A stretch of 41,854 nucleotides of DNA from Kribbella turkmenica (GCF_004348725.1 NZ_SMKR01000051.1:1-41854), one strand, 5' to 3'. Shown: positions 7,859 through 16,383, counted from the first letter of the stretch. Program-made: numbers and translations. The notes: generated from the letters alone by a model not told the origin.

Positions 7859-8796
7859 CCATTTCCTTGCAGGGATCCCGCCGTACGACGCAACGGCCCG
7901 AGTCGGCCGTGATCGCGGAGACCCGGACCGACACGATCTTCCTGTTCGGCGTGAAGATCATGCTCTGGGTCGCGCTGATCCTGGTCGCGGTCCCGCTGAT
8001 CTACATCGTCGCGAACTCGTTCAGCAGCGCGTCCGCGGTGAGCGCCGGCCGGGTGCTGCTGTGGCCGGTCGAGCCGAGTGTGCAGGCGTACAAGGTGGCC
8101 TTCGGCGATCCACAGATCATGCAGGGCTACCTCAACTCGTTCATCTACGCGATCGGCGGCACGCTGATCAGCGTCACGCTGACGATCGCGATCGCCTACC
8201 CGCTGTCGCGCCGGACCTTCTTCGGCCGCAACGTGATCATGAGCCTGCTGATCTTCACCATGCTGTTCTCCGGCGGCCTGATCCCGACCTACCTGGTGGT
8301 GCAGGACCTCGGGATGCTGAACACCCGGTGGGCGATGGTGATCCCGAGCGCGATCGGCGTCTGGCAGGTGATCATCGCGCGGACGTTCTTCCGCTCGACC
8401 ATCCCGGACGAGCTGTACGAGGCCGCCACCATCGACGGTGCGAGCGACCTGCGGTTCCTCTGGTCGATCGTGCTGCCGTTGTCGAAGCCGGTGATCGCGG
8501 TGATCGCGCTGATGTACGCGATCTTCCAGTGGAACAGCTACTTCGACGCGCTCGTGTACCTGAAGGACCCGAGCCTGTACCCGTTGCAGATCGTGCTTCG
8601 CAACGTATTGATCCTGAACACGGTGACCGGAGGCTCGACCACCCAGAACCTGGCCCAGCAGCTCGAACAGCAACAGCTGGCCAACGTCCTCAAGTACGCG
8701 CTCATCGTCATCTCGAGCCTGCCCGTACTGATCATCTACCCGTTCGTCGCCCGCCACTTCACCAAGGGCGTGATGGTCGGCGCGGTCAAGGGATAA
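7855..8796 (+). CDS. Sugar ABC transporter permease (LplC-type)
   Basis: This 313-residue permease is the partner of the preceding one. It has six helices and an EAA loop (YEAATIDGASDLRFLWSIVLPLSKP, around residue 190), followed by NSYFDALVYL and the C-terminal segment HFTKGVMVGAVKG typical of the LplC/YtcP branch. The start ATG at 7855 overlaps the upstream stop by four bases. It forms the membrane channel of the importer together with the upstream permease; the binding protein gene begins 20 bp downstream. Confidence 0.93.
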   Translation: MTISLQGSRRTTQRPESAVIAETRTDTIFLFGVKIMLWVALILVAVPLIYIVANSFSSASAVSAGRVLLWPVEPSVQAYKVAFGDPQIMQGYLNSFIYAIGGTLISVTLTIAIAYPLSRRTFFGRNVIMSLLIFTMLFSGGLIPTYLVVQDLGMLNTRWAMVIPSAIGVWQVIIARTFFRSTIPDELYEAATIDGASDLRFLWSIVLPLSKPVIAVIALMYAIFQWNSYFDALVYLKDPSLYPLQIVLRNVLILNTVTGGSTTQNLAQQLEQQQLANVLKYALIVISSLPVLIIYPFVARHFTKGVMVGAVKG

Positions 8797-8816
8797 CCGG
8801 AGAAAGGGAACAACGA

Positions 8817-10478
8817 ATGCGCTCAACAGTGGGCATAGTCGCCGCGCTCGCGGTGGCCGGCACGCTCGCCCTCGCGGCGTGCAGCTCGGACAAGTCGGCG
8901 CAGGGGGCGGCGAACGAGACCTCGGCCGACGGCAAGGTCATCATCGACACCTTCACCCCGGCCGACCAGAACACCAACCTGGACACCAACCAGGTCACCA
9001 AGATCATGAGCGACAAGTTCAAGATCCAGTTCCGCTGGCAGACCACGACGTACGACGCCGGCCCGGCCAAGGAGAAGCGGCAGATCTCGCTGGCCAGCGG
9101 CGACTACCCGGACCTGTTTTTCCTGATCCCGTGGGTCGACGCGTTCACCCAGGCCGAGGTGCTCAAGCTCGGCCAGCAGGGCGTCGCCGTACCGCTGGAG
9201 GACCTGATCGAGGAGCACGCGCCGAACATCCAGAAGGCGCTCGACTCCAACAAGACGTACAAGGAGATGTCGACCGCGCCGGACGGTCACATCTACGCGC
9301 TGCCGCAGTGGGCCGACTGCTACCACTGCACCTATCCGGACAAGTTGTGGATCAACAGCGCCTGGCTGAAGAAGCTCGGCCTGCAGATGCCGAAGACCAC
9401 CGAGGACCTGCGCAAAGTGCTGACCGCCTTCAAGACGCAGGACCCGAACGGCAACGGCAAGGCCGACGAGATCCCGATGACCACCGACGTCCAGGACAGC
9501 AGCCTGATCCCGTACCTGATGAACGCCTTCGCCTACGACCCGGTCGGCGCGAACAACGGGGTCCGGTCGCTGGTCACCCTGAACGGCGACGAGGTCGTCA
9601 CGCCGGTGACGTCCGAGCAGTGGAAGGCGGGGCTGAAGTACATCAACTCTCTCTACCAGGAGGGGCTGATCGACCAGGCCGCGTTCACCCAGAACGCCGC
9701 CGCGCTGCAGGCGCAGGGCAACAACCCGAAGGCGGTCGTGCTCGGGGCGGTGCCGGTGCTGTGGCCGGGCATCTTCGTCCAGCTCGACTCCAAGGACGGC
9801 CGGGACAAGCAGTACGACGCGGTGCCGCCGCTGACCGGTCCCGAGGGCAAGAGCTACACCGGCCTGAACCACCCGACGTCGACCGGCTACACGTTCCTGC
9901 TGACCAACAAGGCCAGCAAGGAGGCCCAGGTCGCGGCGATCAAGATGCTGGACTACATCTACACCGACGAGGGCCAGATGACGACCAACATGGGCCCGGA
10001 GGGGGTCGGCTGGACCAAGCCGGGTCCGGGTGACATCGCGCTCGACGAGAAGGTCAAGCCGCTGTACAAGCCCAAGCAGGACGCGCCGAAGAACATCAAC
10101 TGGGGTGCGCTCGGGCAGTACAACAACACCCTGGCCTACCGCAACGCCCAGGTCGTGCCCGCCGACATCTACACCGGCGCCGGCCTCGAACGGCGGCTGT
10201 TCCAGGCGACCAAGCTGTACGAGGGTCACGAGGACAAGGCGCAGTGGTTCCCGCAGACGTCGGTCTGGCCGGACCCGAGCCTCAGTGGTGAACTGGCCAC
10301 GCTGCAGACGAACCTGAACAGTTACGTGAACCAGAACCAGCTGGCCTTCATCACCGGGTCGAAGAACATCGACGCCGAGTGGGACGCGTACGTGAAGGGC
10401 CTCGACAGCACCGGCATGAAGCGGTACCTCGAGATCCAGCAGCAGGCCTACGACAAGTACAAGTCCGGGAGCAAGTAA
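8817..10478 (+). CDS. Extracellular solute-binding lipoprotein of sugar ABC transporter
   Basis: This 553-residue family-1-type solute-binding protein has a lipoprotein signal: hydrophobic core, then LALAAC with the lipidated Cys22, then a polar linker. The mature part has the two-lobed layout of large oligosaccharide receptors (LplA/YtcQ class), including WINSAWLKKLGLQMPKTTEDL and the aspartate-rich DPNGNGKADEIPMT segment often seen in this class. It should capture an oligosaccharide outside the membrane and deliver it to the two upstream permeases. GGAGAAAGGG precedes the ATG at 8817. The next gene, a GH95 hydrolase, begins four bases after its stop, so ligand and hydrolase substrate are probably linked. 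Confidence 0.94.
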   Translation: MRSTVGIVAALAVAGTLALAACSSDKSAQGAANETSADGKVIIDTFTPADQNTNLDTNQVTKIMSDKFKIQFRWQTTTYDAGPAKEKRQISLASGDYPDLFFLIPWVDAFTQAEVLKLGQQGVAVPLEDLIEEHAPNIQKALDSNKTYKEMSTAPDGHIYALPQWADCYHCTYPDKLWINSAWLKKLGLQMPKTTEDLRKVLTAFKTQDPNGNGKADEIPMTTDVQDSSLIPYLMNAFAYDPVGANNGVRSLVTLNGDEVVTPVTSEQWKAGLKYINSLYQEGLIDQAAFTQNAAALQAQGNNPKAVVLGAVPVLWPGIFVQLDSKDGRDKQYDAVPPLTGPEGKSYTGLNHPTSTGYTFLLTNKASKEAQVAAIKMLDYIYTDEGQMTTNMGPEGVGWTKPGPGDIALDEKVKPLYKPKQDAPKNINWGALGQYNNTLAYRNAQVVPADIYTGAGLERRLFQATKLYEGHEDKAQWFPQTSVWPDPSLSGELATLQTNLNSYVNQNQLAFITGSKNIDAEWDAYVKGLDSTGMKRYLEIQQQAYDKYKSGSK

Positions 10479-10482
10479 GTAG

Positions 10483-12765
10483 ATGTCGCACGAACTGTGG
10501 TTCCACACCCCCGCCGCCGATTGGTTCGAAGCGTTGCCGCTGGGCAACGGCCACCTCGGCGCCAAGGTGTTCGGCCGGATCGCCGAGGAGCGGATCGTGC
10601 TCAACCTCGACGACGTCTGGTCGGGCGACGGCCCGCGCACGCTGACCGTGACGGACGGTCCGGCGGTGCTGGCCGACGTACGGCAGATGTTGCTGGACGA
10701 AGGTGATCAGCTGGCGGCGACGGAGCGGACGCGAGCCTTGCAGGGCCCGCTGGTCGAGTCGTACCAACCGCTCGCCGACCTGCTGATCCGCGCGACCGGG
10801 GAACCACAGGACTACCGACGAGGTCTGGACCTCCACACCGGGATCGCCGCCGTCGACTACACGGTCGACGGCGCGCGGTTCCGGCGGGAGACGTACGTGT
10901 CCACACCCGATCAGGTGATGGTGTGGACGATCACCGCCGACCGGCCGGGGTCGATCGACCTCGACCTCGAGCTGACGAGTCAGCATCCGGTCGAGGCGGA
11001 GGTTGCTGACGGCATCTATGGGGTCGTCGGTCACGCACCGTCCGATCTGACCATCGAGTACCGGCAGAGCCCGGACCCGATCCGGTACGAGGAAGGACGA
11101 GGGATCGGCTTCGGTGTCGCACTCCGTGCGATCAAGCAGAACGGCACGGCAACGGTGACGGATCAAGGCGTCGCCGTCCGCGGCGCCGACAGCCTGACCG
11201 TGGTGTTGTCAGCGGCCAGCACGTTCGCCGGCTGGAAGGTGTCCCCGGGACGGGATCCGCTGGTGGCGTTGCGCGAGGCGACCGCCGCGGTGAACGCGGT
11301 GTCCGTGGAGAAGCTTCGTGGGCGGCACCTGGACGATCACGTCTCGTTGTACGAGCGTGCCGAGCTGCGGCTCGGTGAGCCGGTGGACCTGCCGACCGAT
11401 GAGCGGATCAGGTCGGTCGCTGCCGGCCGCAACGACCCGGACCTGGTCGCGCTGGCCGTCAACTTCGGTCGCTACCTGTTGATGGCGTCGTCCCGCCCCG
11501 GGACGCAGGCGGCCAACCTGCAAGGCATCTGGAACCAGGACCGCCGGCCGATGTGGGCCAGCGACTGGACCAACAACATCAACACCCAGATGAACTACTG
11601 GCCCGCCGACCTCACCGGTCTGGCAGAGTGCTTCCACCCGCTCACCGACCTGCTCGAGGGCCTGGCGGAGTCCGGCGCCGAGACCGCCCGGATCCTGTAC
11701 GGCGCCCCGGGCTGGGTCTCCCACCACAACGCCGACATCTGGCGCGCGACCTGGCCGGTGGGCGACGGCGGCGACGACCCGGTGTGGTCGATGTGCGCGA
11801 CGTGCGGCGTCTGGCTGACCGCGCACCTGATGGAGCACTACCGGTTCCAGCAGGACCAGGACTGGCTTCGCGACCGGGCGTACCCGCTGATCGCCGGTGC
11901 GGCCGAGTTCGTGCTGTGGATGCTGGTCGAGGACGGCGACGGCCGGCTGCAGTTCGTTCCCTCGACCGCGCCGGAGCACCACTTCGTGCTGCCGTCCGGC
12001 GAGAAGGCCTCGGTCGACCTCACCTCGACGTACGACAGCTGGCTCATCCGTGAACTGTTCGCCAACCTGGTCGAGGCGGAAGCAGCGTTGGGGCTCAGCT
12101 CGGAACTCGCCGCCCGCGCCGCCGCGGCTCGCGACCGGCTGCCCGGCATCCGCGTCACGCCGGACGGCCGGCTGCACGAGTGGCCGACCGACTGGCAACC
12201 CTCCGAGCCGCAGCATCGCCACCAGTCGCACCTCTACGGCCTCTACCCGGGTGCGGAGATCGACCCGGACCGTACGCCGGAGTGGGCCGCAGCCGCTCGT
12301 GCGTCGCTGGAGCTGCGGACTTCCGGGGCGACGAACGGCGGCTGGACCGCCGCTTGGCTGGTCGCGCTCTGGGCCCGGCTGTACGAGCCGGAGAAGGCGT
12401 CCGCGGTGATCGGCGACTACCTGAGCCGGCTCGTGTCGGACAACCTGTTGCACCGCGACGGCGACATCTTCCAGATCGACGCCAACTTCGGCATGACCGG
12501 CTGCATTCCCGAGCTGCTGATCCAGAGTCACACCGACACGATCCGGCTGCTTCCCGCGCTGCCGGCGGACTGGCCGGACGGCTCGTTCCGCGGATTGCGG
12601 GCTCGGGGCGGGTTGTCGTTCGACGTCACCTGGCGGGACGGTCGCATCACGGCGGCGACCGTTCGGGCCGCGCGCTCCGGTACGCACCGGATCGCGGTGG
12701 CCGGGGACTTGGTGACGGTCACGCTCACGGCGGGTGAACAGCTGGATCTAATTAGGGCAGCCTAA
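10483..12765 (+). CDS. Glycoside hydrolase family 95, alpha-L-fucosidase-type
   Basis: This 760-residue enzyme has the GH95 layout: an N-terminal beta-sandwich (WFEALPLGNGHLGAKVFG), an (alpha/alpha)6 barrel, and a C-terminal beta domain. The segment NINTQMNYWP (365-374) probably supplies the two Asn residues that activate water, Glu498 in STAPEHHF is in the place of the acid, and Asp666 in QIDANFG matches the partner carboxylate known from bifidobacterial AfcA. GH95 enzymes release terminal alpha-1,2-L-fucose, and some act on alpha-L-galactose. There is no signal peptide, so it works in the cytoplasm on material imported by the preceding transporter. Its start is four bases after the binding-protein stop. 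Exact sugar specificity cannot be read from sequence. Confidence 0.93.
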   Translation: MSHELWFHTPAADWFEALPLGNGHLGAKVFGRIAEERIVLNLDDVWSGDGPRTLTVTDGPAVLADVRQMLLDEGDQLAATERTRALQGPLVESYQPLADLLIRATGEPQDYRRGLDLHTGIAAVDYTVDGARFRRETYVSTPDQVMVWTITADRPGSIDLDLELTSQHPVEAEVADGIYGVVGHAPSDLTIEYRQSPDPIRYEEGRGIGFGVALRAIKQNGTATVTDQGVAVRGADSLTVVLSAASTFAGWKVSPGRDPLVALREATAAVNAVSVEKLRGRHLDDHVSLYERAELRLGEPVDLPTDERIRSVAAGRNDPDLVALAVNFGRYLLMASSRPGTQAANLQGIWNQDRRPMWASDWTNNINTQMNYWPADLTGLAECFHPLTDLLEGLAESGAETARILYGAPGWVSHHNADIWRATWPVGDGGDDPVWSMCATCGVWLTAHLMEHYRFQQDQDWLRDRAYPLIAGAAEFVLWMLVEDGDGRLQFVPSTAPEHHFVLPSGEKASVDLTSTYDSWLIRELFANLVEAEAALGLSSELAARAAAARDRLPGIRVTPDGRLHEWPTDWQPSEPQHRHQSHLYGLYPGAEIDPDRTPEWAAAARASLELRTSGATNGGWTAAWLVALWARLYEPEKASAVIGDYLSRLVSDNLLHRDGDIFQIDANFGMTGCIPELLIQSHTDTIRLLPALPADWPDGSFRGLRARGGLSFDVTWRDGRITAATVRAARSGTHRIAVAGDLVTVTLTAGEQLDLIRAA

Positions 12766-12770
12766 CCACT
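12752..12770 (+). promoter_or_regulatory. Iron box (IdeR/DmdR1-type operator)
   Basis: TTAGGGCAGCCTAACC matches about 14 of 19 positions of the actinobacterial iron box (TTAGGTTAGGCTAACCTAA). It overlaps the GH95 stop codon and lies just upstream of the -10 of the siderophore-binding-protein gene. That position would let iron-loaded IdeR/DmdR1 block transcription of the downstream gene. Confidence 0.68.
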
Positions 12771-12776
12771 GCTATG

Positions 12777-12782
12777 TAGGCT
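12777..12782 (+). promoter_or_regulatory. -10 element, leaderless siderophore-binding gene
   Basis: TAGGCT ends seven bases before the GTG start at 12790, and there is no convincing ribosome site. This is the leaderless pattern. An overlapping TATGTA at 12773 is an alternative -10. Confidence 0.55.
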
Positions 12783-12789
12783 CAGGTTC

Positions 12790-13803
12790 GTGAAAACTCG
12801 CATCGTCATAGTCGTTACGGCTGCCCTGCTCGTCCTGGCCGGATGTGGTGGCAACGACACCACGACCACCGACGCAGGTGTCGGCGACACCGAGGTGGCG
12901 ACCGGCGGACGGTTGTTCAAGACCGCCGACGAGGAGACCGCCAAGCTCGGCTCGGACGCGCAACCGGGCGCCTTCCCGAGGACGGTGAAGCACGCGCTCG
13001 GCGAGACCACGCTGGCGAAGAAGCCCGAGCGGATCGTCGTCCTGGACAGCGGTGAGCTCGACGACGTGCTCGCGCTCGGCCGCACGCCGGTCGGGATGGC
13101 GACGACCGCGGGGCAGGCCGGCGTGCCGTCGTACCTGGCGGACAAGGCGCAGGGGATCAAGACCGTCGGCGGGATCAGCGAGCTGAACCTGGAGGCGATC
13201 GCGGCGCTGACCCCGGACCTGATCCTCGGCAGCAAGTTGCGGGCGAACGACCTGTACGACAAGCTCAGCGCGATCGCGCCGACGGTGATGAGCATCCGGC
13301 CCGGGTTCCCGTGGAAGGAGAACTTCCTGCTGGTCGCGGACTCGGTCGGCGAGGAGACCAGGGCTGACGAGATCCTGAACGACTACCAGGAGCGCGCCGA
13401 CGAGGTGAAGTCGAAGGTCGAGGGGTCGCCGACGATCTCGCTGGTCCGGTTCCGGCCGGCGGAGATCCGGCTGTACGGCAACCTGTCGTTCATCGGCGTG
13501 ATCCTGAAGGACATCGGGCTGCCGCGGCCGAAGATCCAGGACGTGCAGGACCTGGCGGTCGAGGTGTCGCAGGAGAACATCTCGAAGGCCGACGGTGACT
13601 GGATTTTCTACTCCAGCTACGGGAAGCCGGAGACCACCGCCGAGAATGTCGTTGTCAACGGCAACCTGTGGAAGGCGCTGTCGGCGGTGAAGAACGGCAT
13701 GGTGGCCCGCGTCGACGACGAGGTCTGGTTCCTCGGTCTCGGCCCGCTCGGTGCCCTGGACGTCCTCACGGATCTGGAGAAGCTGCTCGGCACCAAGGGC
13801 TGA
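12790..13803 (+). CDS. Iron-siderophore ABC transporter substrate-binding lipoprotein
   Basis: This 337-residue protein of the FecB/FepB periplasmic-binding class III fold has a lipoprotein signal with LAGC (lipidated Cys19). After a polar linker, the binding domain begins with HALGETTLAKKPERIVVLDSGELDDVLALG and continues with NLEAIAALTPDLILGS, both standard in this family. It captures ferric siderophore at the cell surface for an ABC importer. No permease or ATPase gene is adjacent, so its partners are elsewhere. The GTG start at 12790 fits a leaderless transcript, and the iron box directly upstream predicts induction under iron limitation. It follows the GH95 gene by 24 bp but probably has its own promoter. 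Confidence 0.93.
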   Translation: MKTRIVIVVTAALLVLAGCGGNDTTTTDAGVGDTEVATGGRLFKTADEETAKLGSDAQPGAFPRTVKHALGETTLAKKPERIVVLDSGELDDVLALGRTPVGMATTAGQAGVPSYLADKAQGIKTVGGISELNLEAIAALTPDLILGSKLRANDLYDKLSAIAPTVMSIRPGFPWKENFLLVADSVGEETRADEILNDYQERADEVKSKVEGSPTISLVRFRPAEIRLYGNLSFIGVILKDIGLPRPKIQDVQDLAVEVSQENISKADGDWIFYSSYGKPETTAENVVVNGNLWKALSAVKNGMVARVDDEVWFLGLGPLGALDVLTDLEKLLGTKG

Positions 13804-13806
13804 AAG

Positions 13807-13840
13807 CTCCCCGCCCCTTCGCTGCGCTCGGGTGCGGGAG
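13807..13840 (+). terminator. Possible terminator after the siderophore-binding gene
   Basis: CTCCCCGC (13807-13814) can pair with GCGGGAG (13834-13840), leaving one bulged base, four bases after the stop codon. There is no run of T, so this is a weak call. Confidence 0.35.
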
Positions 13841-13943
13841 GAAAGGCGCCCCGGCGAGTGCTGCTGGGGCCGGACAGAACGCCCGCCCGGCTGACACTGT
13901 GCGCGGAGCGCCGGGCACGTTGGCGGTGAGGCGGAACGAGCGC

Positions 13944-13979
13944 GTCCGGCCTGACCACGCATGTCCGGCCTGACCGCGC
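13944..13979 (+). repeat. 17-bp tandem direct repeat
   Basis: GTCCGGCCTGACC-A-CGC at 13944-13960 recurs at 13963-13979 with one mismatch, a 19-bp period. It is in the 574-bp gene-free stretch 13804-14377. The function is unknown. Confidence 0.6.
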
Positions 13980-14088
13980 CCATCGCACCGGTGGTCATGC
14001 GGAGACCGCACCCAGCCGGTGGTCGGACGGAGCGCCCGCAGGCTGATCGCCGCTCCGTGCCGGCTCCGATAGGTGGACCCACGAGGGT

Positions 14089-14259
14089 GTGGGTTCAACA
14101 ACCGGACTCCGGTGAGCCAACCCACAGTCTGGTGGGTCAGCCCATCGAACGGCGGACCGGACCGGCGAGCCATCCACTCCCGTCGGTCAGCCAACGAGAC
14201 GGCGGGTTGGCTAACGGGATTCCGGTTGGCCAACCCGTCGTGGGGTGGGTCAGCCCACC
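14089..14259. repeat. Imperfect 54-bp repeat pair with nested hairpins
   Basis: Two related 54-bp units (14091-14144 and 14204-14257) are offset by 113 bp. Both share GGGTT...CCGG...CCAACCC and end in the identical GGTGGGTCAGCCCA. Each unit folds: GTGGGTT/AACCCAC encloses ACCGG/CCGGT in unit 1 (14089-14125), and GGGTTGGC pairs with GCCAACCC in unit 2 (14204-14236). Between them, GTCAGCCAAC (14186-14195) can pair instead with GTTGGCTAAC (14206-14215), an arrangement exclusive of the unit 2 hairpin. GGTGGG-TCAG-CCCACC (14244-14259) forms a further stem. Open frames across this stretch look like by-products of the repeats and are not called. Apart from these repeats and the one at 13944, I see nothing in 13804-14377. 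Confidence 0.75.
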
Positions 14260-14377
14260 GGATGCGCGGGGTGCGAGTGGCGGAGCGGCCGGTTGGTGGT
14301 GGGGTGGTTGCGCGGCGAGCTCCCGGTCGGGTGGCGACTGATTCGCCGGCCGTGAGCACCTCCGAGGTACCCCGGGT

Positions 14378-14992
14378 TCAGTCCGGGACGCGGCCTCGGT
14401 TGGTTACCTGGACGTGGGGGGCGTGGCGGGCTACGGCGGTGACCAGAGTGTCGTACGGGAGGGGTTTTCCGAGGATCTCGACGGTGCCGGGCCACTGTTT
14501 CGACGGCCCCCACGCCTTGGAGTTGCGGGGTAGGGCCTCGTCGTCGTACAGGAGGACGACGAGGTACGGGTGCCACGCTTCCGCGCCCTCGGTGTCGACC
14601 TCGCGCCGCTCGACCCGGCAGATGCCGCGCACCTCGCTCCACGGGACGGTGCGCGGCTGCTCGCCGCCGAGGTAGACGCCGGCCTCGTCGATCGACAGCA
14701 GGACGTCGTCCCGGCCGCCCTCGTGCCGTTCCTCGGCGGTCGTCACCAGACCGACCAGCAGCAGCACCGGCAGACCGACCGCGAAGATCAGCGGCATCCC
14801 GCCCCACGACAGCCAGACCGCCTCCAGCGGCTCGCGGACCGGCTCGTCCTCGACCACCGCGACCAGTACGGCGACCAGCGTGAGCAGCACCATCAGCCCG
14901 AACACGAGGGTGCCGAGGTACAGCATCGTCTTCGTCGTGCCGAGCCCGCGGCGCTTCACGACGAACGGCTCGGTGGTCTGCTCGGGCGGCAT
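14378..14992 (-). CDS. Small two-helix membrane protein of unknown function
   Basis: This 204-residue protein begins MPPEQTTEPFVVKRRGLG. Two hydrophobic helices follow at roughly 21-46 (MLYLGTLVFGLMVLLTLVAVLV) and 58-82 (GGMPLIFAVGLPVLLLVGLV), then a soluble C-terminal half (LLSIDEAGVYLGGEQPRTVPWSEVRGICRV). That half resembles PH-like membrane-associated domains with a Trp-Ser-Glu-Val turn. I do not recognise a named family. The frame is open further upstream, but the ATG at 14992 has GACAAT six bases upstream as a leaderless -10 and is preferred; a GTG about 16 codons upstream is an alternative. It diverges from the endonuclease-like gene at 15144. Confidence 0.75.
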   Translation of the reverse strand: MPPEQTTEPFVVKRRGLGTTKTMLYLGTLVFGLMVLLTLVAVLVAVVEDEPVREPLEAVWLSWGGMPLIFAVGLPVLLLVGLVTTAEERHEGGRDDVLLSIDEAGVYLGGEQPRTVPWSEVRGICRVERREVDTEGAEAWHPYLVVLLYDDEALPRNSKAWGPSKQWPGTVEILGKPLPYDTLVTAVARHAPHVQVTNRGRVPD

Positions 14993-15143
14993 ACCGGCAT
15001 TGTCGGGTGCATCCGCCGTACGCACCAGCGCACTCACGGAACGCTGATCAATTCGTCCCGACCCGGTCGTCCGTAGGGATGAAATACCGTGTTCGGCCCG
15101 GCGCGGACTTTGGTCCGAACCGGGTGTCCGCAACAATCGCTGC

Positions 15144-16139
15144 ATGCCGGACCGCCAGACCGCCGTCGCCTCCCGGAAGCCGCCGACGCGCACCACGACC
15201 CGCCGGCGCCGCCAGGGGAGCCGGTGGCGCCGTGGCTGGACGATCGCCGTCCTCGCCGTCCTGTCCGCGATGACGCTGCTGTTCCACCGCTGGGTGCCGA
15301 ACTCGTTCGGCAACCTGGGCAGCCTGCTCGACACGTTCCTGCCCTGGGTCGGCCTCGCCGTACCGGTGCTCGCAGTAGCGGCGCTGTTCCGCCGGTCCGC
15401 CATCGCTGGGGTCGCGTTGCTGCTGCCCGCGGTGGTCTGGGGCTTGATGTTCGGCAACCTGCTGATCCCGGGCAAGGGCGGCGGTGCCTACGACCTGCGC
15501 GTCCTGTCGCATAACGTCGACGCGGCCAACCCCGATCCGGAGCGGACCGCGCGGGACCTGCTCGCGGCGGACGCCGACGTGCTCGCGCTCGAGGAGATCA
15601 CCGCGGCGGACATGAAGGTGTACAAGGCGGCGTTCGCCGACGAGTACCCGTACGAGGTCTCCCGGGACACGGTCGCGCTCTGGTCGAAGTACCCGGTGGC
15701 CGAGAGCAAGTCGGTCGACGTCGGCTTCGACTGGACGCGTGCGCTGCGTGCCGAGGTCAGTACGCCGGCGGGCAAGGTGGCGGTGTACGTCGCCCACCTG
15801 GCCTCGGTCCGGGTCGGCACCGGTGGCTTCACCTCCGATCAGCGCAACGACACCATCAAGGCCCTCGGCCGGCAGATCGCCGACGAGCAGCTGAACGGCG
15901 TGATCGTGATGGGCGACTTCAACGGGACGGCGAACGACCGCAGCCTGGCCCCGCTGACCGCCGGACTGCGGTCGGCGCAGGGAGCGTCCGGGCACGGGTT
16001 CGGGTTCACCTGGCCGGCGCAGTTCCCGATGGCGCGGATCGACCACATCATGGTGCGCGGTGTCACCCCGACGAAGGCCTGGGTGATGAGCTCGACCGGC
16101 AGCGACCACCGCCCTGTCGTCGCCGAGGTGCGGGTCTAG
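15144..16139 (+). CDS. Membrane-anchored endonuclease/exonuclease/phosphatase protein
   Basis: This 331-residue protein has a basic N-terminus (TTTRRRRQGSRWRRG), three hydrophobic helices in residues 33-115, then an exterior EEP (DNase I-like) domain. Key EEP motifs are present: HNV with the metal/substrate Asn near residue 124, LALEEI with the metal-binding Glu, GDFNGT near 260, and SDHRPVVAEV at the C-terminus with the catalytic His. Such proteins are extracytoplasmic, metal-dependent phosphoesterases whose substrate (phospholipid, nucleic acid or other phosphodiester) is usually unknown. The ATG at 15144 lacks a clear ribosome site. It ends eight bp before a response-regulator remnant on the other strand. 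Confidence 0.9.
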   Translation: MPDRQTAVASRKPPTRTTTRRRRQGSRWRRGWTIAVLAVLSAMTLLFHRWVPNSFGNLGSLLDTFLPWVGLAVPVLAVAALFRRSAIAGVALLLPAVVWGLMFGNLLIPGKGGGAYDLRVLSHNVDAANPDPERTARDLLAADADVLALEEITAADMKVYKAAFADEYPYEVSRDTVALWSKYPVAESKSVDVGFDWTRALRAEVSTPAGKVAVYVAHLASVRVGTGGFTSDQRNDTIKALGRQIADEQLNGVIVMGDFNGTANDRSLAPLTAGLRSAQGASGHGFGFTWPAQFPMARIDHIMVRGVTPTKAWVMSSTGSDHRPVVAEVRV

Positions 16140-16146
16140 GGCACGT

Positions 16147-16383
16147 CTCCGCGTCCTGGGTCAGGTAGCCCCGGGCGCCGGCCCGGAGGGCCGTGGCGAT
16201 CGAGTCGTCATCGGCGTACGGCGTGAGCACCAGGACCGCGACGCCCGGGAAGCCGGCGGTGATCCGGGCGGTCGCCCGTACGCCGTCGAGGACCGGCATC
16301 CGGAGGTCCATCAGCACGACGTCGACGTTGCCTTTAGCAACTAGGTCGACCGCTTCGACGCCGTTCGCGGCCGCACCTGTCAC
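16147..16383 (-). pseudogene. Response regulator receiver-domain remnant (NarL type)
   Basis: A 79-codon stretch on the minus strand reads as the middle of a NarL/LuxR-type receiver domain: TGAAANGVEAVDLV, VVLMDLRMPVLDGV with the phosphoacceptor Asp, and RAGARGYLTQDAE. The first roughly 40 residues and the whole DNA-binding domain are missing, and an in-frame TGA lies just upstream of the fragment. The normally invariant Lys in YLTKD is Gln and the Thr in LTTYAD is Pro, both expected of decay. The homology stops eight bases from the end of the neighbouring EEP gene. I see no recognisable kinase remnant between it and the symporter (16384-16620). Confidence 0.8.

Noticed and set aside
14073..14675. 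A 200-codon open frame across the 14089-14259 repeats.
   Set aside because: It has no ribosome site, its sequence follows the repeats, and its second half is antisense to the better-supported membrane-protein gene.
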